Below are positions 53,339-63,176 of a stretch of 64,000 nt of DNA, piece by piece. A model generated the notes under the pieces. That model worked only from the letters and a program-made list of their open reading frames with translations. It did not search any database and was not told the DNA's origin. The position numbers and the translations under genes were made by a program. Origin of the DNA: Chryseobacterium vrystaatense (GTDB lineage Bacteria > Bacteroidota > Bacteroidia > Flavobacteriales > Weeksellaceae); NCBI RefSeq assembly GCF_000737765.1, contig NZ_JPRI01000001.1, positions 930,001 through 994,000 on the forward strand. The letters run 5' to 3'. Within the stretch, counting starts at the first letter, position 1; every line of letters begins with the position of its first letter.

Positions 53339-53360
53339 AAAGCTCTGGTATCAGGGCTTT
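53339..53360 (+). terminator. Terminator of the paralogous pair
   Basis: AAAGCTCTG/CAGGGCTTT forms a nine-bp stem (one T-G) with a GTAT loop, followed by a T run. Confidence 0.8.
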
Positions 53361-53381
53361 TTTTATTTCGTATACTTTACG

Positions 53382-53389
53382 TATTTTTG
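53382..53389 (+). promoter_or_regulatory. Promoter -7 box of the prolyl oligopeptidase gene
   Basis: TATTTTTG matches TAnnTTTG. Transcription would start near 53395, so the ATG at 53405 is the earliest usable start. Confidence 0.6.
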
Positions 53390-53404
53390 AGAAAACCCTT
53401 CATT

Positions 53405-55507
53405 ATGAATTTTAAACCTATCTTATTAACCGCTGGAGTTCTGTTTTCAGCAACTTTTTATTCTCAAAAAATGAATTATCCAAAAGCATTAAAAGGCAGT
53501 CAGACAGATACTTATTTCGGAAGTGCTGTTTCTGACCCTTTCAGAGATTTGGAAAATGATTCTGACGCTACAAAAAAATGGGTAGACGATGAAGTAACCT
53601 ACAGCCAGAATTATCTTTCAAAGATTCCTTTCAGAAATAAAATTAAAGATCAGCTGAAAGATATCTGGAATTATGAAAAAATTTCAGCTCCTTTTAAAGA
53701 AGGAGATTATACCTATTATTATAAAAATGACGGTCTTCAGGCACAATCTATTCTATATAGAACCAACAACAAGACCAAAGCAACGGAAATATTTTTAGAT
53801 CCGAATAAATTTTCAGATAAAGGAACGACTTCGCTATCCAATTTGTCTTTCAATAAAAAAGGAAACCTTGCAGCTTATTCTATTTCTGAAGGCGGAAGTG
53901 ACTGGAACAAGATCATTATCATTGACGCAATTACCAAAAAGCAAATTGACGAAACAATACTGGATGTAAAATTCAGCGGAATTTCATGGCAGGGCGATGA
54001 AGGTTTCTACTATTCAAGCTATGATAAGCCTAAAGAAGGAACAGTTCTTTCCGGAATGACCGACAAGCATAAAGTGTATTTCCATAAATTAGGAACCAAA
54101 CAATCTGCAGATCAACTGATCTTCGGAGGTGATAAAACACCGAGAAGATATCTTAGTGCAGGGGTTTCTGAAGATCAGAAATATTTGATTATTTCTGCAG
54201 CCAATGCAACAAACGGAAATGAACTGTACATCAAAGATCTAAAGAAAGGAGGAGACTTTATACAGATCACAAAAGGATTTGATGTTAATGCCAATATCGT
54301 AGATACCCAGGGTGATGATCTGTTTATCTTCACAGATAAAGATGCTCCGAATATGCGTTTGGTAAAAACGAGCATCAAAAACCCTTCTCCGGAAACATGG
54401 AAAGATGTTATTCCACAGACGGAAAATGTTTTAGGTATTTCATCAGGTGGAGGATATTTCTTTGCAACATACATGATAGACGCCATTGATCAGGTAAAAC
54501 AGTTTGACAAAACCGGAAAACTGGTAAGAGAAATTGCACTTCCCGGAAAAGGAAATATAGGAGGTTTTGGTGGTAAAGAAGAAGAGAAGGATCTTTATTT
54601 CTCGTTCAGCAACTATATTACTCCAGGAACTACCTATAAATTTAATGCAGATTCAGGGAAGTCAGAAGTTTATCAAAAACCAAAAGTAAAATTCAATCCC
54701 GAGGATTATGTTTCTGAGCAGGTATTCTATACCTCAAAAGACGGAACAAAAGTTCCCATGATGATCAATTATAAAAAAGGAACCAAGCTTAACGGTAAAA
54801 ACCCTACAATTCTTTATTCTTACGGAGGATTCAATATCAGCCTTCAGCCATCATTTTCCGTGGTGAATGCAATCTGGATGGAAAATGGAGGAATCTATGC
54901 GGTGCCAAATATCAGAGGTGGTGGAGAATACGGAAAAAAATGGCATGATGCCGGAACAAAAATGCAGAAGAAGAATGTTTTTGAAGACTTTATTGCTGCT
55001 GGAGAATATCTTCAGAATAAAGGGTATACTTCGAAAGAATATATGGCATTATCAGGAAGATCAAATGGGGGGCTTCTTGTAGGGGCAACTATGACCATGC
55101 GTCCTGATCTTGCAAAAGTAGCGTTCCCAGGAGTTGGGGTTCTGGATATGCTGAGATACAACAAGTTCACAGCTGGAGCCGGGTGGTCTTACGACTATGG
55201 AACGGCAGAGGATAATAAAGAAATGTTTGAATATCTTAAATCTTATTCTCCGGTACATAATGTAAAGAAAGGAACATGTTATCCTTCTACGATGATCATT
55301 ACCAGTGATCATGATGACAGGGTTGTTCCGGCACATTCTTTCAAATTCGGTGCTGAACTTCAGGAAAAACAGGGATGTAAAAATCCTATTTTGTTGAGAA
55401 TTGAAAAAAATGCAGGCCATGGTGCAGGAAGAGCAACTGATCAGGTGATCAGTGAAAATGCCGATCTTATTTCGTTTGCTTTATATGAAATGGGAATTAG
55501 TAAATAG
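53405..55507 (+). CDS. Prolyl oligopeptidase family serine peptidase (S9A)
   Basis: 700 residues from the ATG at 53405. A signal peptide (ILLTAGVLFSATFYSQ) is followed by the seven-bladed propeller (about 60-420) and the alpha/beta-hydrolase domain. Catalytic residues are the serine in LSGRSNGGLLVGA, the aspartate in SDHDDRVVPAHS and the histidine in NAGHGAGR. The family substrate-site segment NIRGGGEYGKKWHDAG is intact. The signal places it in the periplasm, where it cleaves short proline-containing peptides. It closely resembles the prolyl endopeptidase of Elizabethkingia (Flavobacterium) meningoseptica. It is monocistronic, with a terminator on each side. Confidence 0.93.
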   Translation: MNFKPILLTAGVLFSATFYSQKMNYPKALKGSQTDTYFGSAVSDPFRDLENDSDATKKWVDDEVTYSQNYLSKIPFRNKIKDQLKDIWNYEKISAPFKEGDYTYYYKNDGLQAQSILYRTNNKTKATEIFLDPNKFSDKGTTSLSNLSFNKKGNLAAYSISEGGSDWNKIIIIDAITKKQIDETILDVKFSGISWQGDEGFYYSSYDKPKEGTVLSGMTDKHKVYFHKLGTKQSADQLIFGGDKTPRRYLSAGVSEDQKYLIISAANATNGNELYIKDLKKGGDFIQITKGFDVNANIVDTQGDDLFIFTDKDAPNMRLVKTSIKNPSPETWKDVIPQTENVLGISSGGGYFFATYMIDAIDQVKQFDKTGKLVREIALPGKGNIGGFGGKEEEKDLYFSFSNYITPGTTYKFNADSGKSEVYQKPKVKFNPEDYVSEQVFYTSKDGTKVPMMINYKKGTKLNGKNPTILYSYGGFNISLQPSFSVVNAIWMENGGIYAVPNIRGGGEYGKKWHDAGTKMQKKNVFEDFIAAGEYLQNKGYTSKEYMALSGRSNGGLLVGATMTMRPDLAKVAFPGVGVLDMLRYNKFTAGAGWSYDYGTAEDNKEMFEYLKSYSPVHNVKKGTCYPSTMIITSDHDDRVVPAHSFKFGAELQEKQGCKNPILLRIEKNAGHGAGRATDQVISENADLISFALYEMGISK

Positions 55508-55530
55508 ATAATAATAACAAAAAAAGAACC

Positions 55531-55563
55531 AAAGTGACTGATTTTATTAAAATTAGTCACTTT
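55531..55563 (+). terminator. Terminator of the prolyl oligopeptidase gene
   Basis: AAAGTGACT/AGTCACTTT continues inward through G-T and ATTTT/AAAAT to about 15 bp, with a T7 tract at the end. Confidence 0.85.
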
Positions 55564-55569
55564 TTTTAA

Positions 55570-55598
55570 TTGTACTATGTATTAAATTCTTATTTTTG
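55570..55598 (+). promoter_or_regulatory. Promoter of the T9SS metalloprotease gene
   Basis: TTG (55570-55572) and TATTTTTG (55591-55598) are 18 bases apart, 45 bases before the start codon. Confidence 0.6.
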
Positions 55599-55643
55599 CT
55601 TTGGATATTTAAAAATTATTAATTCTATTCATTAATTTCAGTT

Positions 55644-58600
55644 ATGAAAAAAAGAATTTTACTAGTTTGTGCATTGGCAGGTAGTTTGGCCAGCTTAAAT
55701 GCACAGAGGTGGGTGCCCGCCTCACAAAAAACTTCTGAAATCAGAAAAGAAGTTGAAGTTCAGCACTCTTACAAAGTGGATCTTGCATCACTTAGAAATC
55801 TTTTAAAGGATGCTGTAGAAACAGGAAAAGGGGCGACAGCTGTTGTTGTTTCTCTTCCAACAGCTGAAGGGAAAATTGAAAAATTTGCGGTATACAGTGA
55901 TCCTGTAATGGAGAAATCCATAGCAGATAGGTATCAGCTTGGTTCGTATATTGGGGTAGGAGTAGACGATCCTTCCAAATACTTGACATTTACTACATCT
56001 CCTACAGAAATGCAGTCTATGATCATTAAAAACGGGGTATTTCAATTCATAGAGCCTATCAGTGCTGATAAGCAGACTTATGGAGTTTTTTACAAAACTA
56101 AAAGAACTACAGGAGACCATGGTTTTGATTGTTCTACTGATGAGAAGACTTTTGACATAAAAGCATTAGAGAATAACGGAAAAAAAACTCTTTCCAACAC
56201 AGGGATTACCAATAGACCACCTAGTACAAAATACAGAACATACAGATTAGCTCTATCTGTTACAGGAGAGTATACTACTTATTTTGGTGGTGTTCCTGGT
56301 GCGATGGCGCAGATCAATACTACTATGAACCGTGTGAACGGAGTTTTTACAAAAGATTTTGGAATTAAACTATTGGTTCAGGATTACCCTGCTATTATTT
56401 ATACAAATGCGGCTACTGATCCCTATTCACCGGCGACACAAATGAATAACTGGAACGTACAGCTTCAGCAGACTCTAACTTCTGTAGTAACTAATGCAAA
56501 CTACGATATCGGACATTTATTCGGAGCTTCAGGGGGAGGAGGAAATGCAGGATGTATAGGCTGTATCTGTGAAGATCCTACGACTGCAACTTCCAAAGCT
56601 AAAGGATCTGGTTTTACATCGCCAGGAAATGCTATTCCAAGTGGTGATGCTTTTGATATAGATTATGTTGCTCATGAAATGGGGCACCAACTAGGAGGAA
56701 ACCATACGTTTTCTCATGCTACTGAAGATTCTGGAGTTAACATTGAACCAGGAGGAGGTACTACTATTATGGGCTATGCGGGAATTACTCAGGATAATGT
56801 CCAGAATAATTCTGATGCTTATTTCCATTATTCATCTATTAATCAGATTCTTAATAATCTTGATGCTAAAACAACCTGTGGGACTTCAGAAAATATAATA
56901 AATAATAACGCACCGGTAATTGCAGCTCTTACACCTTACACAATTCCTAAGGGAACGGCTTATTATCTGGATGCATCAGCTACTGATGCACAGGGTGATG
57001 CAATTAAGTATACTTGGGAACAGTATGACAGTGTAAGTGGCCTTACCTCTATTTCTGGAGACAGCGGTTGGGGATATAATGCTGAAGGATCTATTGCAAG
57101 ATCTTTCTTTGGAACAGCAAGCGGTAGAAGATATTTTCCTAGCCTTCCATTGGTAATGGATGGTAAGCTTACTAATAAAGCAACATGGGAAACTGTATCT
57201 TATATTCCTAGAATATTGCATTATGCAGTAACAGCAAGAGATGAAAATGCACAAAGACCGATGCTTTCATCTTTGGAAACAACAGTGACTGTAGGAAGTG
57301 AAGGGCCTTTCAAATTTAATGGTCTTACTGATTCTTCAGTATTGTACAATAACTCTTCAAATACTATATTTTGGGACGTTGCCAGCACCAATGCAGCACC
57401 ATATAATGCAGCCAATGTAAAAATTGAGTATACTACAGATCTTGTCAACGGAGCAACGTGGACAGAATTGGTAGCTTCTACTCCAAATACAGGAAGCTAT
57501 ACTGCACAAATGCCAGCCAGCTTAACTGGAGCAGTTAAACTTAAGATTTCTGCAATTGGAAATGTATTCTACGCAGTATCTCCAAAAGTAACTGTGGGAG
57601 CAGCTCCTACTTCTACAACAGCAGCACCAACAGGTGTTTTTGCACAAGGTTCTGAAATTTTGAAAACTACGGCCAGACTGTCTTGGAACAGCGTACCGGG
57701 TGCTACTTATTCTATCAATTATAGAAAAGTTGGTGCTACAAACTGGTTAAATGCCACAAGTCCTACAAGCTCTGTTGTATTAAGCGGTCTTGAAGATGAG
57801 TCTAATTATGAAGCACAGGTAGCAGCTGTTGTAAATACTGTACCGGGAGCTTTCTCTTCTACTTATGCTTTCAAAACAAAAGGTCTTAGAACGGGTGTAG
57901 ATTACTGTTTGATGACGACAGGAGGAAATAACCTTAATGCGTCTTATTACAGTGGGCTTATTCAGCTTAACTTGTCAAATCTTGCCTATTTCTCAGGTGG
58001 TTTAGGTAATGCTGCAAAAACTTATCTTGATTTTAGTGAAGACCCTACTCAAGTAGTTAATTTAACAAAAGGAACTCAGTATACGGCACAATTCAGAAAC
58101 TTGGGTCATGACTTGGGAACATACAATGACTATTTGGAAATTTGGATCGATTACAACAGAAACGGAGTTTTTGAAGCCAATGAAAAAGTAGGATCAAATG
58201 GAGCAATTCCAGTTTTCAGTAATGCAAATCAACTTAGTTTCCATGATGGAAATATAACGTTCACAGTACCTGCCAGTGCATATGCTGGTGATAAGTTAGT
58301 GAGAATGAGAGTAGCAAGTACATTCTTTAACCCTGCTACCGGGCCATGTGGAGTTTCCTCAGTTCCAGTAAGTGGAGGAGGTGTTATTTCTACTGGAGGA
58401 TTCAGAGATTTCTCTGTGAAAATTTCAAGTGGATTGGCAGTAAACGATGTAAACGGACCAAAAACATCTGAAATTTCTATCTATCCAAACCCTGCAGATA
58501 CTTTCGTGGAAGTTAAAAACCTGAAAGGAAAAGCTGATTACAGCATTTTCAGTGCAGACGGTAGATTAGTTCAACAAGGTCAGACAGATGGTAACAACAG

Positions 58601-58691
58601 AATTAACGTTGCATCATTGATCAAAGGAATGTATGTGATCACTCTTAAAGATGACAAAAACACGTACAATACTAAACTTATTAAAAAATAA
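55644..58691 (+). CDS. Secreted reprolysin-like zinc metalloprotease with T9SS sorting domain
   Basis: 1015 residues. A signal peptide ends ASLNAQ, and a propeptide-like region of about 170 residues follows. The metzincin domain has HEMGHQLGGNH (zinc ligands His344, His348, His354; Glu345 catalytic) and the Met-turn TTIMGYAG. After it come beta-sandwich modules (about 420-640), a fibronectin type III domain (TTARLSWNSVPGATYSINYR), a GEVED-type domain (YLEIWIDYNRNGVFEANEKV) and a type A T9SS sorting domain (SEISIYPNPADTFVEV ... KGMYVITLKDDKN). It is an extracellular protease secreted by T9SS. It is monocistronic. Confidence 0.92.
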   Translation: MKKRILLVCALAGSLASLNAQRWVPASQKTSEIRKEVEVQHSYKVDLASLRNLLKDAVETGKGATAVVVSLPTAEGKIEKFAVYSDPVMEKSIADRYQLGSYIGVGVDDPSKYLTFTTSPTEMQSMIIKNGVFQFIEPISADKQTYGVFYKTKRTTGDHGFDCSTDEKTFDIKALENNGKKTLSNTGITNRPPSTKYRTYRLALSVTGEYTTYFGGVPGAMAQINTTMNRVNGVFTKDFGIKLLVQDYPAIIYTNAATDPYSPATQMNNWNVQLQQTLTSVVTNANYDIGHLFGASGGGGNAGCIGCICEDPTTATSKAKGSGFTSPGNAIPSGDAFDIDYVAHEMGHQLGGNHTFSHATEDSGVNIEPGGGTTIMGYAGITQDNVQNNSDAYFHYSSINQILNNLDAKTTCGTSENIINNNAPVIAALTPYTIPKGTAYYLDASATDAQGDAIKYTWEQYDSVSGLTSISGDSGWGYNAEGSIARSFFGTASGRRYFPSLPLVMDGKLTNKATWETVSYIPRILHYAVTARDENAQRPMLSSLETTVTVGSEGPFKFNGLTDSSVLYNNSSNTIFWDVASTNAAPYNAANVKIEYTTDLVNGATWTELVASTPNTGSYTAQMPASLTGAVKLKISAIGNVFYAVSPKVTVGAAPTSTTAAPTGVFAQGSEILKTTARLSWNSVPGATYSINYRKVGATNWLNATSPTSSVVLSGLEDESNYEAQVAAVVNTVPGAFSSTYAFKTKGLRTGVDYCLMTTGGNNLNASYYSGLIQLNLSNLAYFSGGLGNAAKTYLDFSEDPTQVVNLTKGTQYTAQFRNLGHDLGTYNDYLEIWIDYNRNGVFEANEKVGSNGAIPVFSNANQLSFHDGNITFTVPASAYAGDKLVRMRVASTFFNPATGPCGVSSVPVSGGGVISTGGFRDFSVKISSGLAVNDVNGPKTSEISIYPNPADTFVEVKNLKGKADYSIFSADGRLVQQGQTDGNNRINVASLIKGMYVITLKDDKNTYNTKLIKK

Positions 58692-58712
58692 GAAGACAGT
58701 ATATTGATAATT

Positions 58713-58736
58713 AAGACCGGGCATTTGTCCGGTCTT
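58713..58736 (+). terminator. Terminator of the metalloprotease gene
   Basis: AAGACCGG/CCGGTCTT forms an eight-bp perfect stem with an eight-base loop, followed by a T run. Confidence 0.85.
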
Positions 58737-58829
58737 TTTTATATCCTAAAATTCAGAAAAACTGGATGTTAACATAAGTTTCATGTTTCGTTCAAAAAAA
58801 TTAACTTTACGGAGACAAAAATTATTGGA

Positions 58830-60950
58830 ATGCGAAAGACAATTTCTGTGAAAAAACCGGATTTTAGCGTAGACCCTCTGGAAAGAGAGATCTATAATTT
58901 TGAAAAAGACGGATTAGAGTTAAAATCATCTTACACTCAAAAAGATGTTAAAAATGAATCTTTAACACAGACTTCTCCAGGAATTGCACCCTTCCTCAGA
59001 GGACCATATTCTACCATGTATGTACAGAAGCCATGGACTGTCAGACAGTATGCTGGTTTCTCTACAGCGGAAGAATCAAACGCATTTTACAGAAGAAATC
59101 TGGCAGCAGGACAGAAGGGGCTATCCGTAGCTTTCGACCTTGCGACACACAGAGGATACGATTCTGATCACTCTAGAGTCGTAGGGGATGTAGGTAAAGC
59201 TGGTGTAGCTATTGATTCTGTGGAAGACATGAAAATACTGTTCAATGAGATTCCATTAGACCAGATCTCTGTATCCATGACGATGAATGGAGCTGTACTT
59301 CCAATTTTGTCTTTTTATATCGTAGCCGCTGAAGAACAGGGCGTAAAACAGGAACTGCTTTCAGGGACAATTCAGAATGATATTCTGAAAGAATTCATGG
59401 TAAGAAACACCTATATCTATCCACCGGCTCCTTCTATGAAGATCATTGCGGATATCTTTGAATATACTGCACAGAACATTCCAAAATTCAACTCTATTTC
59501 CATCTCAGGATACCACATGCAGGAAGCGGGGGCAACTCCGGTATTGGAAATGGCCTACACCCTTGCAGATGGTCTTGAATATGTAAGAACAGGAATTAAA
59601 GCTGGAATGAATGTGGATGATTTTGCACCAAGGCTTTCATTTTTCTGGGCGATCGGTATGAACCACTTCATGGAAATTGCAAAAATGCGTGCCGCCAGAT
59701 ATATCTGGGCCACGCTTTTGGAACAGTTCAATCCGCAGAACGCGAAATCTTTAGCATTAAGAACCCACTCCCAAACTTCCGGATGGTCGCTTACAGAACA
59801 GGAACCATTTAATAATATTACAAGAACAGCTATTGAAGCCCTTTCTTCGGCTTTAGGCGGAACCCAGTCATTGCATACGAATGCACTTGATGAAGCCATT
59901 GCTCTTCCTACAGATTACTCAGCGAAGATCGCGAGAAACACCCAGATTATTCTTCAGCAGGAAAGTGGAATCTGTGATGTTGTAGATGCCATGGGCGGAA
60001 GTAATCTTGTAGAAAGCCTTACCCAGCAGATGATCGAAGAAGCGATGAAGTACATCGATGAGGTAGAGCAGGAAGGTGGAATGACCAAAGCCATTGAAGC
60101 CGGAATTCCAAAAATGAGGATTGAAGAAGCTGCTGCAAAAAAGCAGGCTAAAATCGACAGTGGCGAAGAATTCATCATCGGAGTAAATTCATTCAGAACC
60201 ACCTTAAAACAGGACGGAATTGAAATCCTGGATATCGACAACACTGAAGTTCGAAGAAAACAGATCGAAAGACTCGAAAGAATAAAATCAGAAAGAAATT
60301 CTGAAGCCGTTACACAAATCCTGGACGAAATCCGCGAGAGTGCCAAAACAGGAAAAGGAAATCTTTTGGCTTTATGTATAGAAGCCGCAAGAAGAAGGGT
60401 AACCCTTGGTGAAATGAGCGATGCTATGGAGGAAACTTTCGGAAGATATAAAGCCAATATTAGAACCATCTCTGGAGTATATGCTATGAATGCAGGGAAA
60501 AACGAATATTTTGAAAAAGCGCTTCATCTGACTCAAAAATTTGAAGAGGCAGAAGGACGACGTCCGAGAATTATGGTTGCCAAAATGGGACAGGACGGAC
60601 ACGACAGAGGGGCCAAAGTAGTCGCTACAGCATTTGCCGATATGGGATTTGACGTTGATGTAGCACCATTGTTTCAGACTCCGGAGGAAGTAGCCAAACA
60701 GGCTGTAGAAAACGATATCCACATTCTTGGGGTGTCTTCTCTAGCAGCAGGCCATAAAACACTGGTTCCGCAGGTTGTGGAAGAACTGAAGAAATTAGGA
60801 GCTGATGATGTAACGATTGTAGTAGGAGGTGTTATTCCGCAGCAGGATTATGAATTCCTGTATGCAAACGGAGCCGATTTTATTTTCGGTCCGGGAACGA
60901 ATTTACCGAAATGTGCGGTGGAAATCTTACAGAAATTCTTAGAAAACTAA
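58830..60950 (+). CDS. scpA: Methylmalonyl-CoA mutase, large (catalytic) subunit
   Basis: 706 residues. The TIM-barrel half has [26 protein letters not shown] and [17 protein letters not shown], then [20 protein letters not shown]. The C-terminal cobalamin domain begins near 575 and carries [12 protein letters not shown] (base-off histidine) and [12 protein letters not shown]. The enzyme interconverts methylmalonyl-CoA and succinyl-CoA in propionate metabolism, using adenosylcobalamin. The small subunit normally paired with it is not in the window: upstream is a protease, downstream a peptidase. It may work with an unlinked partner or as a homodimer like E. coli Scp (714 residues). Confidence 0.93.
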   Translation: MRKTISVKKPDFSVDPLEREIYNFEKDGLELKSSYTQKDVKNESLTQTSPGIAPFLRGPYSTMYVQKPWTVRQYAGFSTAEESNAFYRRNLAAGQKGLSVAFDLATHRGYDSDHSRVVGDVGKAGVAIDSVEDMKILFNEIPLDQISVSMTMNGAVLPILSFYIVAAEEQGVKQELLSGTIQNDILKEFMVRNTYIYPPAPSMKIIADIFEYTAQNIPKFNSISISGYHMQEAGATPVLEMAYTLADGLEYVRTGIKAGMNVDDFAPRLSFFWAIGMNHFMEIAKMRAARYIWATLLEQFNPQNAKSLALRTHSQTSGWSLTEQEPFNNITRTAIEALSSALGGTQSLHTNALDEAIALPTDYSAKIARNTQIILQQESGICDVVDAMGGSNLVESLTQQMIEEAMKYIDEVEQEGGMTKAIEAGIPKMRIEEAAAKKQAKIDSGEEFIIGVNSFRTTLKQDGIEILDIDNTEVRRKQIERLERIKSERNSEAVTQILDEIRESAKTGKGNLLALCIEAARRRVTLGEMSDAMEETFGRYKANIRTISGVYAMNAGKNEYFEKALHLTQKFEEAEGRRPRIMVAKMGQDGHDRGAKVVATAFADMGFDVDVAPLFQTPEEVAKQAVENDIHILGVSSLAAGHKTLVPQVVEELKKLGADDVTIVVGGVIPQQDYEFLYANGADFIFGPGTNLPKCAVEILQKFLEN

Positions 60951-61024
60951 AATAAAACTGCTCTCTCTGTGCGGATTGGTTGAAAAGTACTAATTTCAGT
61001 TCTCCAACCATAAAGTACCGTAAG

Positions 61025-62005
61025 ATGAATTTTAAAAATACAACAAAGCCTGCTGCCAATAAAATCATTATTGTCGCAGGCTTAATTTTTATAGCCCTAT
61101 TTTGTTTTACGGCAGACTGTAAGAATAAACCGGTTCAAAAATCCCCTTTGCCGGCTGATATTAGTTTGGTTAAAAGCCACCTGAAGGCCCTTACCGAAAC
61201 GCCTGAATTCCGAAACCATAAAAATATTGACCAATTGAATGAAGTTGCAGACTACATTAAACAAAACTTCAGCAAATATGGGGATAGTACGATCTTTCAG
61301 GAATATAATGTTGAGGCTAAAATCTATAAAAATGTAATCACTTCCTTCGGAACTGAAAATAAAAAAAGAATCATTATTGGAGCCCATTATGATGTTTGCG
61401 GAGATCAGCAGGGTGCCGATGACAATGCTACCGGAGTGACAGCCCTTTTGGAACTTGCCAGAATGCTCAAAAACCAAAAATTGAATTACAGAATTGATCT
61501 TGTAGCTTATACATTAGAAGAACCTCCCTATTTCAGGACTGAAAATATGGGAAGTCATATTCATGCCCAGTATTTAAAAGACCATAACATCGACGTTTAT
61601 GGAATGGCTAGTGTAGAAATGATAGGGTATTTCAAGGATGAAAAAAACTCACAAACCTATCCTTTAGGCATTTTGTCGTGGGTCTATGGAGATAAGGGAG
61701 ACTTTATTACCCTTGTTAAAAAGTTCGGAGCAGGAAATTTTGTAAATAATTTCAGTACTCAATTTAAAGAAGCCAACCAGATAAAAACAGAAATCTTTAC
61801 AGCTCCAAAATTTGTAAAAGGAACCGATTTTTCTGATCATCTTAATTACTGGAAATTCGGCTATTCTGCCCTGATGATCACAGATACGTCATTCTTTAGG
61901 AATAAAAATTACCACGAGAATACAGATACACTGGAAACGCTGGATCTTGTCAGAATGACCAAGGTAATAGATGGTATTTTTCTCAGCCTGATCCACATGA
62001 AATAA
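61025..62005 (+). CDS. M28 family zinc aminopeptidase
   Basis: 326 residues from the ATG at 61025. One N-terminal hydrophobic segment (KIIIVAGLIFIALFCFTADC) acts as a signal or anchor. The M28 metal motifs are present: IIIGAHYDVCGDQQGADDNATG (first His and bridging Asp), YTLEEPPYF (catalytic Glu), SVEMIGYF and the final HENTDTLETLD. It is a co-catalytic zinc exopeptidase acting in the periplasm or outside. It follows scpA by 74 bases and may share its transcript, although the functions are unrelated. Confidence 0.88.
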   Translation: MNFKNTTKPAANKIIIVAGLIFIALFCFTADCKNKPVQKSPLPADISLVKSHLKALTETPEFRNHKNIDQLNEVADYIKQNFSKYGDSTIFQEYNVEAKIYKNVITSFGTENKKRIIIGAHYDVCGDQQGADDNATGVTALLELARMLKNQKLNYRIDLVAYTLEEPPYFRTENMGSHIHAQYLKDHNIDVYGMASVEMIGYFKDEKNSQTYPLGILSWVYGDKGDFITLVKKFGAGNFVNNFSTQFKEANQIKTEIFTAPKFVKGTDFSDHLNYWKFGYSALMITDTSFFRNKNYHENTDTLETLDLVRMTKVIDGIFLSLIHMK

Positions 62006-62036
62006 AAAAAAATGTTTTCAGATTCATAAAAAATAC

Positions 62037-62044
62037 TATATTTG
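62037..62044 (+). promoter_or_regulatory. Promoter -7 box of the orphan leader transcript
   Basis: TATATTTG matches TAnnTTTG. A TTTT tract at 62015-62018 could serve as a weak -33 box (18-base spacing). The start would be near 62050. Confidence 0.65.
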
Positions 62045-62086
62045 CATCTGAAAATCAAGTTTAACCCTTTAAAAAACAACGAAGCA

Positions 62087-62164
62087 ATGTTCAAAACGAA
62101 TCAAAATTCTTCAGCTGGAGTACCCCTTATGGTGGTAAGGCTTCGTGGTTTGGTATACTCTTAG
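62087..62164 (+). CDS. Candidate leader peptide
   Basis: A 25-codon reading frame encodes MFKTNQNSSAGVPLMVVRLR followed by GLVYS. It lies 43 bases after a good -7 box and 24 bases before a terminator hairpin. The second half is rich in Val and Leu (seven of 14 residues) with two Arg, reminiscent of branched-chain amino-acid operon leaders (compare the VVVVR-type run in E. coli ilvB). No amino-acid biosynthesis gene follows. Translation is unproven; the transcript could instead be a small RNA. Confidence 0.45.
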   Translation: MFKTNQNSSAGVPLMVVRLRGLVYS

Positions 62165-62187
62165 AATAATAGTACAACGAAATATCA

Positions 62188-62216
62188 AAACCCGAAGTCG
62201 TAAAGATCTCGGGTTT
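62188..62216 (+). terminator. Terminator of the orphan leader transcript
   Basis: AAACCCGA/TCGGGTTT forms an eight-bp stem with a 13-base partly pairable loop, ending in a T6 tract (62214-62219). The resulting RNA would be about 170 bases. Confidence 0.8.
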
Positions 62217-62415
62217 TTTATTGCGCAATATGTAAACTCCAGTTTCCCCGAAATTTTTATAGTGTCATTAAGAACAAAATGAAAAGATCTTTTAACAGGT
62301 CTGTTTCATGATGTTCACTATCGTAAAATCGATCAACTTAATATTTAGTTAAGTAAAGAATTGTTGTGGTTTGTCAGAATCTAGCTTCTGGCATCTCACT
62401 TCTGAATTCTCTTTT

Positions 62416-63150
62416 ATGGAAAATAATAACCTTCTGTTTTATCGGCTGAGAAGCGTAAGAAGCAGAAAAAGAACAGGTAAAAAAGATGTAGAAAAACAGA
62501 TAAGAAAAAAGTATAAACGTAGTAATGAGCTTTGGAACCTCAGGAGGAATATTCCGTGGATTCCATTGGAAAAACCCTATCAAAGAGGTTTTGTAAGATT
62601 CTTCGTGCTGAGTGATGATGTGAAGAGATCCAAAGATGCAGATTTCTATGAAGGAATTCTGAAGAAGATCAACACGTACATGTATTCCGAAAGCCGGCTA
62701 TTTTTGAAAAAGCGTAGAAAGTTTGGAAGAAGAATATACGTAGAAAAAGCACAGAAACTTAATAGCATTTCCTTTTACTCATGGATAGATCCAAAGTTTG
62801 GGCTTGCCCCCAGAGAGAGGCAGTATTTTCTTAGAAAAGAAGAATACAATCCGTTCAGAAAAAGAGCTGAAACGTACTACGAATTCATTGAACCCTGGAG
62901 ATTTACTCTACGGATAAGACCCCATATGATTACGCACTATAAACCAGTTGACCTGAATCTCGAGAGAGAATATGCTTCACTGAAGGCATATGTGGAACAG
63001 CATAAAATTGCGGGAATCATCCGAAAAAAAATCTATGGTAAATCAAATGCCTGGAAAAGGGAATATGAAACTGATCTTATCAAAAGCAGGAAATATGCAA
63101 ACTGCATCATGTCTGCAACAGAGATTGCAGAATATTTTGAGGACTTATAA
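62416..63150 (+). CDS. Very basic protein of unknown function, coupled to rtcB
   Basis: 244 residues from the ATG at 62416; an in-frame extension to 62371 has no family support. Arg and Lys are very frequent throughout (for example RSVRSRKRTGKKDVEKQIRK near the start, LFLKKRRKFGRRIYVEK mid-protein), alongside many Tyr, Phe and Trp. This composition suits RNA binding. A recurring segment type (W-x-P-x-E/KP, PWRFTLRIRPHMITHYKP) suggests structured beta elements, but no domain was recognised. It precedes rtcB by 26 bases, so the two are probably co-expressed. Confidence 0.7.
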   Translation: MENNNLLFYRLRSVRSRKRTGKKDVEKQIRKKYKRSNELWNLRRNIPWIPLEKPYQRGFVRFFVLSDDVKRSKDADFYEGILKKINTYMYSESRLFLKKRRKFGRRIYVEKAQKLNSISFYSWIDPKFGLAPRERQYFLRKEEYNPFRKRAETYYEFIEPWRFTLRIRPHMITHYKPVDLNLEREYASLKAYVEQHKIAGIIRKKIYGKSNAWKREYETDLIKSRKYANCIMSATEIAEYFEDL

Positions 63151-63176
63151 GTCCAATATTATTTAAAACAAAAACA

